Below, piece after piece: positions 1-10,173 of a DNA stretch of 64,000 nt. Made by a program: the position numbers and the translations under genes. Position 1 is the stretch's first letter. The number at the start of each line of letters is the position of its first letter. The notes beneath the pieces were generated by a model. That model searched no databases, was not told the DNA's origin, and saw only the letters and a program-made list of their open reading frames with translations. The stretch is from Isochrysis galbana (Eukaryota > Haptophyta > Isochrysidales > Isochrysidaceae), in the NCBI GenBank assembly GCA_018136815.1, contig CM030937.1, positions 2,304,887 to 2,368,886 of the forward strand, in the 5' to 3' direction.

Positions 1-404
1 CTGCAACCCGCAACTCGCCACCCCTCATTTCAGGGGTCAGGGGCTCCTCCCCGGGTGAAGCTGACGACCGTCTGACATAAGCTAATTTTTTTATCCCGTA
101 CTCTCACTCTCATTCTGACTCATTCTCATTTTATGTTAATTACGCAATAGCTGCACCCACACGTTTCCCTTTGCGCCATTGGCCCGAGTGCCCGAGTGCA
201 ACATCTGTGAAGGTGCGCAACCTGAGGCGCCTTAGTTTTTGCTTGTCACGCCCACCCACACCCACCACCCACCGACCCACCACCCACCTCATCGTTGGTC
301 CTTGGTATTCAACAATAGCTTAGGCCATACCCCTCCTATTCGCTATTCGCTAAGCACGATAGACTCGGCTGGCGTCTGGGACAGCTCAAGCAGCCATGGG
401 CATG
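1..404. other. Intergenic, no gene seen
   Basis: No convincing open reading frame or RNA gene. It contains short AC-rich runs (about 245-290) typical of the non-coding DNA elsewhere in this window. Confidence 0.5.
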
Positions 405-960
405 GGCAGATATAATAAAACAACTGCGAATATTAGTGCCGCTACCTACTGCCACTTGCCACTAGCCACGCACCAACACAACAAGCAACAAGCCACGACA
501 CACATGACCGCATTATAATCTCAGGCACACAAAACTATGAATAACCTGATTATACCTCCCCCCTCGCAGGCCGCAGGCCCCCAGCTCCCGTTAGAACTCC
601 CCACAAGCTCATTGGTCATTGGCCGGAGTGGCAAAACCCAGTTAGTCGCCAATGTAGCATGTACATTGACATTGAAGACTTAGTAGGGAAAAGCACCGGG
701 GGGGGGGAGGGGGGAGCGAGCCTTTGCAGTCGTCCTGTTGAGAATGAAAGGCCCTTAGCCCTTAGGGCAAGCCAGTCTGCCCGAGCGGTCCTCCGTAGAA
801 TAAGCGACGGCGCCCGGGGAACCTCTTACTTCGAGAGGGCTCCCCTGAGCGTGCTTGCGCCGCTCCCTCCGCTCCTCCAACTGTCGCCAGCCTCTCACTC
901 CGCCCATTTACTAACGTAAACGGGGCTCGGTGATCGTTGAATCCCCGGTTCGGGTTCGGC
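405..960 (+). repeat. Dispersed repeat 'D', copy 1
   Basis: Blocks of this stretch recur at 28815-29265 and, in part, at 8185-8325. Shared landmarks in order are ATAATAAAACAACTG, the TCCCCCCTCGCA block, AACTCCCCACAAG, a poly-G run after CACC, and a final GTTAGC/ACGTAAACGGGG-type segment. The copies are diverged and I see no target duplication or coding capacity, so the class of element is unknown. Confidence 0.55.
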
Positions 961-1062
961 CTTGTCACAGGGTGGTAAGGCGTAAGGCCACTGAAGGGGC
1001 AGGCGCCCTCACCGTCGCCGTCGCCGCCGTCGCCGTCGCCCCTCCTAGAACACCGTCGCTCA

Positions 1063-1814
1063 ACTAAGTTTATACTTGGTTGACCCATGGGGGGGCACGA
1101 GCCCCCCCCTCTCTCCACTCCTCCCCTGCCATGGGGGAGGAACCACCCATCCTCCTGGCACGCCTGATGGCTTGCCAGGAGGCCACTGCCCTACTGACCC
1201 ACTCCCTTCCCCACAGGCTCGCCCCATTCGCCCATCCTGGCCCCTCGTGGCCAGCCCATTGCTCCAACCCCCCCTCCCCCCCTGGTCGACAGGCAGACAG
1301 GTGCTGATTGGGGGCCCCAGAGGCTCAGGAGCGCCAGCGAGGGAGAGGCAGGGGAGGCCAGGGCCCAGTCCCAGCCTCCTCTGCCCCCAGAGCTGGCCTC
1401 CAGGAGCCTCCAGGGGTCGCCAGGGGCAGCTGCAGGCCTGCCGCAGGCGCGCCATCGCGCGTGCCGCAGGAGAGGGGAGAGAGAGCGCGGAGAAGGGGGT
1501 GGGCGGAGCGAGAGCTCCGCTCACCGAAAAATAGGTAAGTCCCGCACCTGTTTACAGGATAAGTCGGGGCTGAGACCGCCGCCCACTCGGAGACACAGGA
1601 GGAAGGGGGGAATGATCACCGGGGGGGGGCGCGGGCCACCGGACCATATCTAAGCCCTTCACCCCTATCCCCCTAGTAGTGCACGGGGGGAGTCGCCTTA
1701 TGGCGGGGGGAGAAGGGCCGGGGAAGTGGGGGTGTAGAAAGTTTCCTACGTGAGTAGAAAGTAGAGGGTCCACGGCCGCGTGTGCGGTGAGACTATTAAA
1801 AGGTTTATTTTATT
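1063..1814 (+). mobile_element. Retroposon family A, copy 1 (752 bp, complete)
   Basis: The copy is flanked by a perfect 17-bp target-site duplication TAGAACACCGTCGCTCA (1046-1062 and 1815-1831). It starts AACTAAGTTTATACTTGG and has a GC hairpin (GGGGGGC-ACGA-GCCCCCC) about 30 bp in. It ends in GAGACTATTAAAAGG followed by a T-rich tail. Similar full copies lie at 53979-54768 and 59786-60544. Variable-length target duplications and a T-rich 3' end indicate target-primed reverse transcription by a LINE machinery. It has no reverse transcriptase, and the open frames inside (e.g. 1076-1534) are GC artefacts, not genes. It sits 290 bp upstream of the PPR gene. Confidence 0.85.
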
Positions 1815-2105
1815 TAGAACACCGTCGCTCACCTGAAGGCCGTTGGAAGAGGCGCGCACTGCGCTTCCATACAATACTTTCATCTGTTTCTGTTTGAGGA
1901 AGGTTTCAGGAGAACGCGACTTCTTCTTCTTAGAACTCCCTCCTGAATCCCTCTTCCAACCCTTTTTCAAAAAGACTTGTTTAACTTTGCAAAAACCCTT
2001 GACTACGTCTAGAGTATGTGCTATTTGTAGTCTACTCGCGGTAGGGAGGGGGGCGGGCGGGCGAGGGGAGGGGGGAGGGGGGGGGGAGCCGTCGCCGCGG
2101 TGGCG

Positions 2106-4242
2106 ATGCGCCGCCGCGCGCGAGGCATCGCCGCGCCGCCCGCCGCACTTCGCCAGGCAGTGCTGCGCGCGCAGCCGCTGGAGTGGGGGACAGTGGACGG
2201 CGCGCTAAGCCGCGCCGTCCGCGCCGCTGGGCCCTCTGCACCGCACTCGCTCCTCGGCGCGCTGCACGCGGCGGCGATCCGCGCGGTCGGAGAGCGTCGG
2301 AGAGAGGAGCTCCTCTCACCGCTCGTCGAGCGGGCGCGGCAGTGGGAAGGCGGGCGGTGGTTGGCGTACACGGCGGCACTTGGCGTCGTTTCGCGCAGCC
2401 CTGCACATGACCGGTTCGAGCGGGCCCTCCGGCTAATCGAGGCGATGCGTGCCGATGGCTGCAAGCCGAGCCAGCTTGCGCTGCAGCACCTCCTGCGCGC
2501 CTCGGGCAACTCGGCCGATCCCATGGATAGCATGGTCGTGCAGATGCGCGCTGGGCTGTCACCCAAGCTTGCTGCCTTTAATACGCTCGTCGGTGTCTAC
2601 GCTAGTTGTGAGAGGGAGCGTCGAGCGCACGCGTCCATTCTGGCTAGCCTTCCAGAAGATCCGAACGGAAGTGAGGTTTGCAGTTTGCCTGAGGATGTAT
2701 CGGAGGCGCCAGGCGAGGGTGGTGACGCGCGCACACGTGCTGAACAGGCAACCGCGGAATCTGACGCTGTTACCTCCCAGATGAGCGTGGCCCTGCTACT
2801 TCAAGTGATGAAGATGTGTAGCTTGAAGCCCAACGGCAGGACTCTGCAGGAGCTCCTCTCTCTTGCAAACTCGCCGGCTGATATTCGGGCCATCGGCGCG
2901 TATACGCCGACCCCGTCAACGGTGCGGCCCCAACATTCGCTGGTGGCACAGAATGCTCATTTCCTGCACGCGCTGTTCTCGGCCAGCGCTCGAGTCTCGA
3001 GCCGGCTGGCAGTAGGTACGCAGCTCTTTCGATTTCCCGATCTACAACACCGAATGAGCATATGGCGCTGCTCCACTAATCTGTGATACGCTTCGCGAGT
3101 TCCTGTCTGCGTATGCTAGATGAATTCGACGGACATTATGGAGCTAGTTATGCGCGATGCAACGCTCGTCTTCACTGCCCGCGACCAATGTGCCACGCCC
3201 TTGCTCCTCAGGCAAACTGCTTGACCGGATCCGAAAGCGACAGCCGCTTCCCTCTGAGGCAAGCATGCTTGCCGTCTTGCGCTCTTGTTGCTCAGCTGAC
3301 GGTGACCCAGCTGCTGCTCGCGGGATCCTACGTGACCTCTGGTCTCGTCACATGCGCATCAGCGAGCGATCGGCATGCAGCCTTGTCCTTGCAGCAGCAG
3401 AGAGTGCTGCAGCCGATAGGCCAGGCGCGCTCGAGCTGTTGGACGATTTGGTCGAGGGGATGATTGGTGATACCCACCCGCGCGCATCGGCACAGCGCAG
3501 CACGATACGAAGAACAGATCGGGCAGCACATGAAGCAGCACGATCACTTGCGATCTCCGAGTGGCGGGCAGGCCGAGCAAGTGCCGGCGAGGCCACTTCG
3601 TATTGTCTCAGCTTGTTGGCGGATGCAGGCGTGGCTCCTCGTCAAGTCCTTGTAGCAACGGTCGCGCACATGTATGCCTCCGAGGGGAACGTGGCAACAG
3701 CACTGCAGGTGCTTGAAGGTCGCACAGGAGTAGGAGTCCAGGCTACTACGGAAGGGGCGTATATTGGTGTCCTGAATTGCCTCTCTCACACATCCCAGTT
3801 GCCGGATGCGATATCGGTGATGAGGTCGATGACCGAAGCCCAGGTTCTGCCGACTCTGCGTACCCGCGTGGCATTGGCCGCGCTGCTGCTTCGCATGCGC
3901 CACACGCGCAATGATGGCGTGGAGGTACCGTGGGTCGCTAGCTTTTGGCGTGACACCGGGCTGACCGCGGAAGAGGTGAATGATGCGGTGAAGGCGTTTG
4001 AAAGACTTGATGTGCGAGCATCTTCCGTAGCCGATTTTGTCGTCGAATCGAAATCGGCTGCATTGCTCAACAAGATAGCGAAGGTCATGGACAAGCGCAC
4101 ACGAGGGACTGTCATATCGTCGCATCTAGCCAAGCTTCTCAGAGGCCATGATATGCCCTTGGTGGAAGCGAATCAGCCGTCCGAAAGGAGCCTCCAGTAT
4201 TCGAGACTTAGTGACGATGTCCTTGGTAGTCACTATCACTAA
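2106..4242 (+). CDS. Pentatricopeptide-repeat (PPR) family protein, 2 exons
   Basis: Exons are 2106-3015 and 3212-4242. The 196-nt phase-1 intron runs from GTACGC to CTCCTCAG, and joining them restores one frame of about 646 residues ending at a TAA. The start is the ATG at 2106; the frame extends two codons upstream only through a GTG. Helical repeats resemble PPR units, for example around residues 115-140 (ALRLIEAM-ADGCKPS type) and in the second half (ATALQVLEGR, ISVMRSMTEAQVLPT). PPR proteins bind organellar RNA and act in processing, editing or translation in mitochondria or plastids. The arginine-rich N-terminus would suit an organelle transit peptide. Repeats are degenerate, so the exact PPR count and RNA target are unknown; a related helical-repeat family is the alternative. 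Confidence 0.75.
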
Positions 4243-5230
4243 CACAACCACCCACCGATCATGGCGGCGAATTTCAGGGCGTGAGCAACGTGAGCTTGAA
4301 TGTAGGTGATGTGCCGTGCCCGTACGAATAGGCATAGGTATGACTGCCACCATTGCTTTTACCTTGCACTAGTGTCCGCTTTTGTCTATCGTGCACTATT
4401 TTCTTCTCCGCCACATTGGCCAAGTGCATGAGGATGCCGCATGCCGGCGTGTGCGTGAGAATAAGGCGAACCACGCCGAAGTGCATGCGCGCAGCTAGCT
4501 AATTCTGCGCGCTTCGGTAGGCCTGATTGCGGGCCGAGGCAGCGAGGCAAGAAGCGTGCTCATTTGGCCCCACCCTACACCCTACTAGCTAGCATGAAGA
4601 ACTTCCCTCCGGGTATCCTCTAGCCTTCACTCCCTCGTAGGGGCCATCGAGCAGGATATCGCAATAAACGATATCAAACGGATAGGCGCCGATAGAGAGA
4701 CCGGAGGGATGGGCGAGAGGACGCGACAGGGGCTTGCCGCCATGGTGCACTCATGGCAGCCTCTTTGACATGTTCAACGATAGGGCGGTCAAACACGGCT
4801 TTTTAAGTACTAATATGGGGGGGGTCGACATTTTTGACCGTGAGCGGAAAGCCCCGGCGAAAGCGGCTCGGAGGGTCTCCCCGCCTTTTCAGAATCCTCG
4901 TCCGAAAAGACGGTGCGAAGTCCCGTCGGACCCCCCCGCCCCCCTGCACACGTGCACACGCTCTGGCGGCTCACACGAGCCGAACTGGACGTCGCTCCCA
5001 CTGAGAGATGTGTTTCTTTCACTTAAAAGGTGCCTAGACATATATTAAATTAGGGGTCCGACGCCCCATATTGCCTATAAAGCAAATTTCAAACCCTGTG
5101 AGGGCAGGGGCTGGTGTGGAGAGGCGAGACTGTGGGGTATGAGTGTTAGACGAGAGCGAGAGCGACGAGAGCGAGAGCGACGGATGACGGCTGACGACAG
5201 GACGACGGACAGAGACACCCACGAAACCAC
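4243..5230. other. Gene-free stretch with a short GGTCAA-ended repeat
   Basis: No supported gene. At about 4778-4850 there is an 70-bp segment beginning GATAGGGCGGTCAA and ending TTTTTGACCGTG. An inverted, related copy lies at 8105-8192 and a partial copy at about 59188-59240. The ends are roughly inverted copies of each other (CGGTCAA/TTGACCG), as in small inverted-repeat elements. Confidence 0.4.
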
Positions 5231-5239
5231 TCCGACTCT

Positions 5240-5450
5240 CGCCCGCGTTGATGCGTTCCCCAAGAGTGCTGCCTGTGCCTGTCGACCAAATCCCGATGTC
5301 GTCCAAGTACGGCATGCAAATTTCCCATGCGAGGCCCTGGAGCACCGCGTCCATGAGACGACACATCTAGGAAGGGCCGGATTGGACGCCGAACGGCAGG
5401 TAGTTGAACTCATACTTCTGGCGGTGGGTGCAGAACGCCGTGATAGGTTT
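5240..5450 (-). pseudogene. Ty3/gypsy reverse transcriptase fragment
   Basis: On the minus strand this reads as the core of a Ty3/gypsy-type reverse transcriptase. It has a TAF-T-x-x-YEF block, a YLPFGV block, then RLMDAVLQGL and the catalytic YLDDI motif. One in-frame TAG (near 5367) interrupts the frame between the FGV and RLMD blocks. No protease, integrase or LTR is attached, so it is a dead remnant. A segment just downstream on this strand (about 5195-5250, plus-strand coordinates) is repeated at 23580-23660. Confidence 0.75.
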
Positions 5451-5504
5451 GTCCCTTTGCGCACGCCACCTCCCAAGGCGCAACCCTATCACAAGAGGAT
5501 CTTC

Positions 5505-5577
5505 AACTAAGTTTATACTTAGTTCGCCCATGGGGGGGCACGAGCCCCCCTCTCTCTCCACTCCTCCCCTGCCATTG
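5505..5577 (+). mobile_element. Retroposon A, 5' fragment
   Basis: CAACTAAGTTTATACTTAGTT followed by the GGGGGGC-ACGA-GCCCCCC hairpin matches the first 70 bp of family A. The copy stops abruptly at an A-rich junction with a tail-type repeat, so it is truncated. Confidence 0.7.
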
Positions 5578-5720
5578 GAAAAAAAAACTTCTTAATAGTC
5601 TCGCCGCGCGCGCGACCCTGCACAGCTTCTATGCAGCCACGCCCGCTTCCCTTATCCCCCCTCCACCTGCCTTGCGGCTCGTCCCCTCGTGCTCTACCTA
5701 TGACAGGGGAGACCCTCGGG
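5578..5720 (-). repeat. SINE-like tail (family C), inverted copy
   Basis: On the minus strand this matches the sequence split by the nested retroposon at 51720-51763 and 53563-53663. The order is GGGGACGAGCC, GGCAGGTAGAGG, AAGGGAAGCGGGCGTGGCT, then a GCGCGCGG run and GCGAGACTATTAAGAA with a T run. The end resembles the 3' ends of family A and the LINEs. Confidence 0.6.
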
Positions 5721-5879
5721 GGGAGGGAGCGAACCTTGGGGAAGATCGGCGAGGCTTCAACCGTTGCTCAGAAGGCGGCAAAGGAGGCAGACATTTTCCG
5801 TTGTCTTCCCCGCCCCCCCCCCCCCCCGAAGACAACCCGGTAGTCTTTAGCAGACTACGGGTTTGCGCAACCGCCTTGC

Positions 5880-5948
5880 TCTGACAGCCGGACCCAAAGT
5901 AGCGCACATGGCACATGGGTCGCCCCCCGAAACCGAACGAAAAGGAAC

Positions 5949-5990
<42 letters not shown>

Positions 5991-6098
5991 CGGAAAGGGG
6001 AGTGAGGGTGGGGCAAGGGCGATGTCAGGGTGAATCCCCAGCGCGAGGGACAGCGGCTAGCGAAATAGTGGGCATCTTCAAGATCAAGAATTTTTTGT
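5880..6098 (+). repeat. LINE-related 3' tail with a ~40-bp poly-G tract
   Basis: GACCCAAAGTAGCGCACATGG, CCCCCGAAACCGAA, a G homopolymer of about 40 bp (about 5951-5990), GGAGTGAGGGTGGGGCAAGGGCGATG, then CATCTTCAAGA...ATTTTTT. The same order of blocks forms the 3' end of the LINE at 57280-59055 and recurs at 59385-59550 and 60780-60960. It is therefore a severely 5'-truncated LINE or a SINE sharing the LINE tail. Confidence 0.6.
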
Positions 6099-6261
6099 CA
6101 AGGATAAACGCAAGGGCAAGGCTTTGAATAGTAATCAATTATTGCAGGACACTATCGACATCTCCCGCCTGATTGGCAACTGTTCTCGCAGCCACCGACG
6201 GAGCACTGTGCGTCACCGAGGTGTTGAGGCGTTTCATCTATGTGCAGGCAGAGGGCGAAAA

Positions 6262-7019
6262 TCAATCGTAATCGGGCCGATCATCATCATCTCCATAGTC
6301 ACCACCAAGATCGATACGGTTGCCTTGCTCATCCACTACCTCGATTTCCCGCCCCAGCTCAAGCTCTTTCCGCAATTTGGACCAAGCCTCATCGATCGCA
6401 TCCCACCCCTCCTTCTCAAGGAGCTCTCGCCTGGCAGAGAGATGGCAACCAATAGCTCAGATCGTGGAATTGAGAAGGCGAGATAGACTTGTGTGCACAC
6501 GGAAGGGAAGACATGGGTCAGCGGTCGGGTGAGCGCATACCAGACGTCATCACCCATACCACCCACTCCAAGGATTCGGTCCTCGGCGCCCCCCGTCTTG
6601 GGCTTCCGTCGCCTGAACTTCACTTTGGCGCCCTCCGCATTAATCCTCTTGGGATACGAGCCCTTCAGCTCCATCTCTCCGTCTCCGAGCTTGTAGACCG
6701 AGTAAGTGATTCCCTTCGAGGCGGCCTCCAGCTTCCTCCCCAGCGCAAGTGCCTGCGCCAATGTTGAGAAGCGCGCGGTCGACCTTCCCAACGGCGCAAG
6801 GTCAGCGCCGCCGAATGAGTTTTCGTAGACAAACGGCGCTGGAGAGTACCAGATGAGTACGATCCGCGGCGGACCGCCAAGCTGGAGGCGAAGAGGCGCG
6901 AGCTCGGAGGATAGGGTGGGACGGCTGGCAACGCACAGCCCTGCGCGCCCTCGAGCCGGCAAGGAGAAGCCCAGGCAGACGGCTGCGCAGCCAAGAAGCA
7001 GCAGCTTCCGCGCCGCCAT
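6262..7019 (-). CDS. Small signal-peptide protein of unknown function, acidic C-terminus, 2 exons
   Basis: Exons on the minus strand are 7019-6541 and 6430-6262. The intron is 110 nt (GTATGC...TGCCAG) and splits a Trp codon; joining gives 215 residues ending at TGA. The ATG at 7019 opens a clear hydrophobic signal (AARKLLLLGCAAVCLGFSL) followed by Arg-rich, Ala-rich sequence. That is the layout of a bipartite plastid presequence in algae with secondary plastids; plain secretion is the alternative. The mature part has a lysine/arginine patch (KVKFRRRKPK), then WDAIDEAW with a charged helix, and ends in an Asp cluster. I recognise no domain. The splice junction and a dense upstream GA run support a real gene. 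Confidence 0.7.
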
Positions 7020-7654
7020 GCTGCCCAGCCCTCCCCCAGCCCTTCTCCCCAAACCAAAGAGAAAAGACGAATAATACGATAATTTAGAGACCAAGGAGGA
7101 GAGAGGGAAACGGAGGAGGAGAGAGAGAGAGAGAGAGCCGAATTGTTCATCGTCCGTCTTCTGTCCGAGAACTCTAGAGAGTAGAAAGTACGAGGCACTG
7201 AAGTAGAGTGCGGCTCTACCGCTACTTTAACTCTTTCTTTACTCTACTCTACTCTACACTCTACTGCCGCCGGACGAAGCGGCCAAATGGCTGCTTCCAT
7301 AATGCATTTTGTGCCACCACTCGCGACCATCTCCCCCGCCGGCCTACTCCTACCTCTCTTCAGGATACCTCAGGGGCATCCTGAGACACACTCCCATAGT
7401 ATTATTACTATCTTGAGCGTTAGTACTATGTACTGAGCTTCTGCTTCTGCCACTAGCCACTAGCCACTAGCCACTAGCACTAGAAGTGCACTTGAAGTGC
7501 TAGTGGCACTGTGGCATTAGCACCACTAGTCTTGCGCCTTGAACTAACACTAACACGCCTAGCCGCATGGCACATGGCCGCTCTATAAGGGGTAGAGACT
7601 AGAGCTAGAGCTTCGCAACGGGCAGCGCTTCGCAGCGAGCACGCGCCGGCGCGG
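7020..7654. other. Intergenic with simple repeats
   Basis: GA run at 7098-7138, CTCTA runs at about 7225-7262, and a GCCACTA tandem array at about 7449-7480. CTATAAGG near 7583 could be a TATA-like element for the small frame at 7655. No other gene is seen. Confidence 0.4.
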
Positions 7655-8005
7655 ATGGCTCCAGGGGCCGCTAGGGTGCCTGTGGCGCCACCCAAAGGAG
7701 CCAAGGGAGCCTACACCAAGGCTGCCCACGATGTTGTAGCGGTGGAGCGGCTTGCGGTCCTCGAGGACGTCCGCCGAGCAGCGGAACATTGCCGAGCGAC
7801 GGGCGAGAGCGCGCGGCGCGCAATACGCAATACGCTCAGTCCAGTTCCCGCGGGCAATGATGCCAGAGGGTCAAGGGGTGGTCGGACTGTCGGCAGCCCG
7901 ACACGGCGCTGCATCGGGCGGGGGCGGGAATCAAATGCCGAATCTAGCTTAGATATAAAGGAACTGATCCCCCCGCGGGCGCGACCGCAAATTCTTTACG
8001 GGTAG
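7655..8005 (+). CDS. Possible small gene, 116 residues, unknown
   Basis: The frame opens with ATG about 70 bp after a TATA-like CTATAAGG. The first 60 residues have a gene-like Ala/Arg/Val composition with a helical stretch (VVAVERLAVLEDVRRAAEHC). The second half is low-complexity and may be intron or 3' UTR read through. No family recognised. In this GC-rich DNA open frames of this length also arise by chance. Confidence 0.25.
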   Translation: MAPGAARVPVAPPKGAKGAYTKAAHDVVAVERLAVLEDVRRAAEHCRATGESARRAIRNTLSPVPAGNDARGSRGGRTVGSPTRRCIGRGRESNAESSLDIKELIPPRARPQILYG

Positions 8006-8104
8006 AGCGTGAGCTCGCGTGGACGGAGGGGGGAAGAGGGGGGGCGAATCGCACCATTTCTTAGCACAGATTTTCGTAGTGGCAGGTGGCCGCCCCTGGA
8101 GTTT

Positions 8105-8325
8105 TTATTGGGCATCGCGCCACGGTCAAAAAATGCAGCCCAACCCTTACTAGTCGTTAAAAAGCCCCCGTGTTGACCGCCCTATCACTAGGGGGGGAGC
8201 GGGGGTGGGAGCGAACGCTTGGCGTCGTCCGTTGAGAGTGAGTGGCCCTTGGGATAGGCAAACGGCAAACCTGCCCGAGCGCTCCTCCGCAGACTAAGCG
8301 ACGGCGCCCAGGGAGCTATCACACT
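8105..8325. repeat. Short GGTCAA-ended repeat plus partial repeat 'D'
   Basis: 8105-8192 is the inverted counterpart of 4778-4850 (TTTTTGAC...TTGACCGCCCTATC). 8185-8325 matches part of repeat D at 690-830: a poly-G run, CGTCGTCC-GTTGAGA, CCTGCCCGAGCG-TCCTCCG, ACTAAGCGACGGCGCCC. Both are diverged copies. Confidence 0.5.
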
Positions 8326-8511
8326 GTGAAAAACACCTTCCTGCGGTCATTTAGGCCCCGTGACGGTCTCTCGCGCGTTAGCGGCTAAGTCCCGGCCTGA
8401 GGGAGGGGAGAGTCGCGCCGGCGCGCTCCATCGCAACTGACTATCAAGTTAGTTGCGTACCAGGCTGAGTAGTTGCACACCCAACAATCAATATCTAAGG
8501 CGCCGTGTCGA

Positions 8512-9978
8512 CTACTGCCGTTTGGACAAGTAGCGAGTGCGCCGTGGTGTGTGCCACAAAGTGCCTGTACTAGAGCTCTCGTGCCTAAAATACGCTCCGC
8601 ATGCGTGCAATGCGTCCTCGTGAGATATCCGCGGCCAGAGTGAGAGCATCTCCTCAAGGAGGGCGGCGTTGCGCGGCGGGAAGACTCGCACCATTCCCAT
8701 TGCGATGGCTTCCGAATCTTCAGCCTCTGCAAGGGCAAGCAAGCGGACGTCGGCATTTGACAAGCATTCGTCGGATGTTATGCCTGCCCTCGGACAACCT
8801 CGGGCGAGGGAGCAACACCTTTGACCTGTTGGCAGCGTGCGGCATGTGAACGATCGACCCGACATCGGCAATTTCCTATCCAGTCTCTTGGCGGCAACAG
8901 AAAGGATTGCGCGAAGCAATTTGCGCTTGACCACTCCGTCTTCAGCTGTCTTTGACACGAGATTTGGCGACATATTTACCTCAGTCAGAACGGGCATTGC
9001 GCTCTTGTTGACAAGGAAGTCAAAACGGAGCAGCTCGAAGGTCGACTGATGTGGCACGTGCGTCCGAGGCAGTCCTGCCTCAATGCTCGGCCGGACTGCC
9101 ACTAACAACGACGCAACGATGGTCTCTAACGTCCGCCACAAGCGGACATCATTATAGCCCTCCGCCCGAAGCTGTCGCCGCAATATGCAGCTAGGCGAGC
9201 CCTTGCACGACACAACGTCGCCAGCAAACGCAGATATCGTCCACACGGGCAGGTAGTCATTGACGACAAACGAGTCGGGGCTTGAAAAGCCCGCTTGCGT
9301 CCGCGGGTAGGCCTCCTTACAGAAGCGAACAAGCTGTTCTTCGAAGAGGTAGACCCTTAGAGGCCGCACAGAAGATATCATTACATAGAGGCCGATGTCG
9401 AATATCTGCGGCGCTGACTGCAGGAGTAGGGGCGTTACTCTCCTTTGCACAATTGCCAGGCCCAGATTCTGCAGCGCCTTGTGGGAGCCGTTCTGCAACG
9501 CGTGAATGCCACGATGACTCACCCGTTTGACAAGCCAGTGGGGCATTCCTGCCGTATCAGTCAGGCCCTCGCGCCACAGTCGTTCTCGCAGGGCATGCAG
9601 CTGGCCAGGCAGCACGTATGCTTCGGGTGTGCTTCCGTTGAAGAGTCTCGGAGACGAGGCCGCCAGCCCAGCGGTGAACTTGGCGAGGTCAGGCTTGAAG
9701 AGAAGGCTATGCAGACCCGCAACGTGGTTGACAGCAAATTGTGGCGGCAATGAGGGGTCAGCATGTGTGGCGACCGAGAACTTGGCCCTGAAGCTCTTGT
9801 CGAGCCACGGTTTGGTCCACGACCACCACAGATTCCAATCCCTCTCGCCTGTGAGCGACATGCCGAGCGAGGTTGCAGCGGCACCGACCGGCTGCAATGT
9901 GCTCGGCAGGGCGTCGGTTGCGAGCCGCAGCCTAGGCGCACGCAACGTCCCTCCGCCGGCCGACGATGAAGGCAGCAT
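8512..9978 (-). CDS. Tubulin-tyrosine-ligase-like (TTLL) family enzyme
   Basis: Single exon, 488 residues, ATG at 9978; the frame runs 60 codons further upstream only from a GTG. TTLL enzymes are ATP-grasp ligases that add glutamate, glycine or tyrosine to tubulin tails and act on axonemes and cytoskeletal microtubules. TTLL marks: WNLWW (48-52), QFAVNHVAGLHSLLFKPDL (80-98), a VKR-x3-RGI block (150-158) where the ATP-binding lysine loop lies, the FDIGLYV...PLRVYLFEEQLVRF block (193-219), FELLRFDFLV (314-323) and the metal-binding EVNMSPNL (333-340). The lysine loop is less canonical than in human TTLLs, so activity could be altered. The C-terminal 140 residues are not recognised. A GAGAC tandem array lies just upstream. 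Confidence 0.87.
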   Translation of the reverse strand: MLPSSSAGGGTLRAPRLRLATDALPSTLQPVGAAATSLGMSLTGERDWNLWWSWTKPWLDKSFRAKFSVATHADPSLPPQFAVNHVAGLHSLLFKPDLAKFTAGLAASSPRLFNGSTPEAYVLPGQLHALRERLWREGLTDTAGMPHWLVKRVSHRGIHALQNGSHKALQNLGLAIVQRRVTPLLLQSAPQIFDIGLYVMISSVRPLRVYLFEEQLVRFCKEAYPRTQAGFSSPDSFVVNDYLPVWTISAFAGDVVSCKGSPSCILRRQLRAEGYNDVRLWRTLETIVASLLVAVRPSIEAGLPRTHVPHQSTFELLRFDFLVNKSAMPVLTEVNMSPNLVSKTAEDGVVKRKLLRAILSVAAKRLDRKLPMSGRSFTCRTLPTGQRCCSLARGCPRAGITSDECLSNADVRLLALAEAEDSEAIAMGMVRVFPPRNAALLEEMLSLWPRISHEDALHACGAYFRHESSSTGTLWHTPRRTRYLSKRQ

Positions 9979-9987
9979 CGGGTTCAA

Positions 9988-10021
9988 GAGGCGAGACGAG
10001 ACGAGACGAGACGAGACGAGA
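9988..10021. repeat. (GAGAC)n microsatellite
   Basis: About six GAGAC units lie directly upstream of the TTLL start codon, so the array would lie in the 5' UTR or promoter. Confidence 0.8.
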
Positions 10022-10173
10022 TGAAACGAGAGGGAACGATAGGAGGGGAGCGGAGAGGAGACAGGGGAGGTGAATGGGGGTGGCGAGGTGGCGTCAGCAG
10101 TCGATCGGCGCTGCCGACGGCTTGCAGCCGACGCGGCGGGCGGAGGTAGAGTGTACACTGAACACTTCTACTA

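Noticed and set aside
936..962. tRNA T-arm-like GGTTCGGGTTC
   Set aside because: No acceptor stem, D arm or anticodon arm can be folded around it.
1076..1534. Open frames inside retroposon A (also 52470-53054, 52840-53508, 54008-54596, 59762-60403)
   Set aside because: They exist on both strands of the same GC-rich repeat, differ between copies by frameshifts, and show no known domain.
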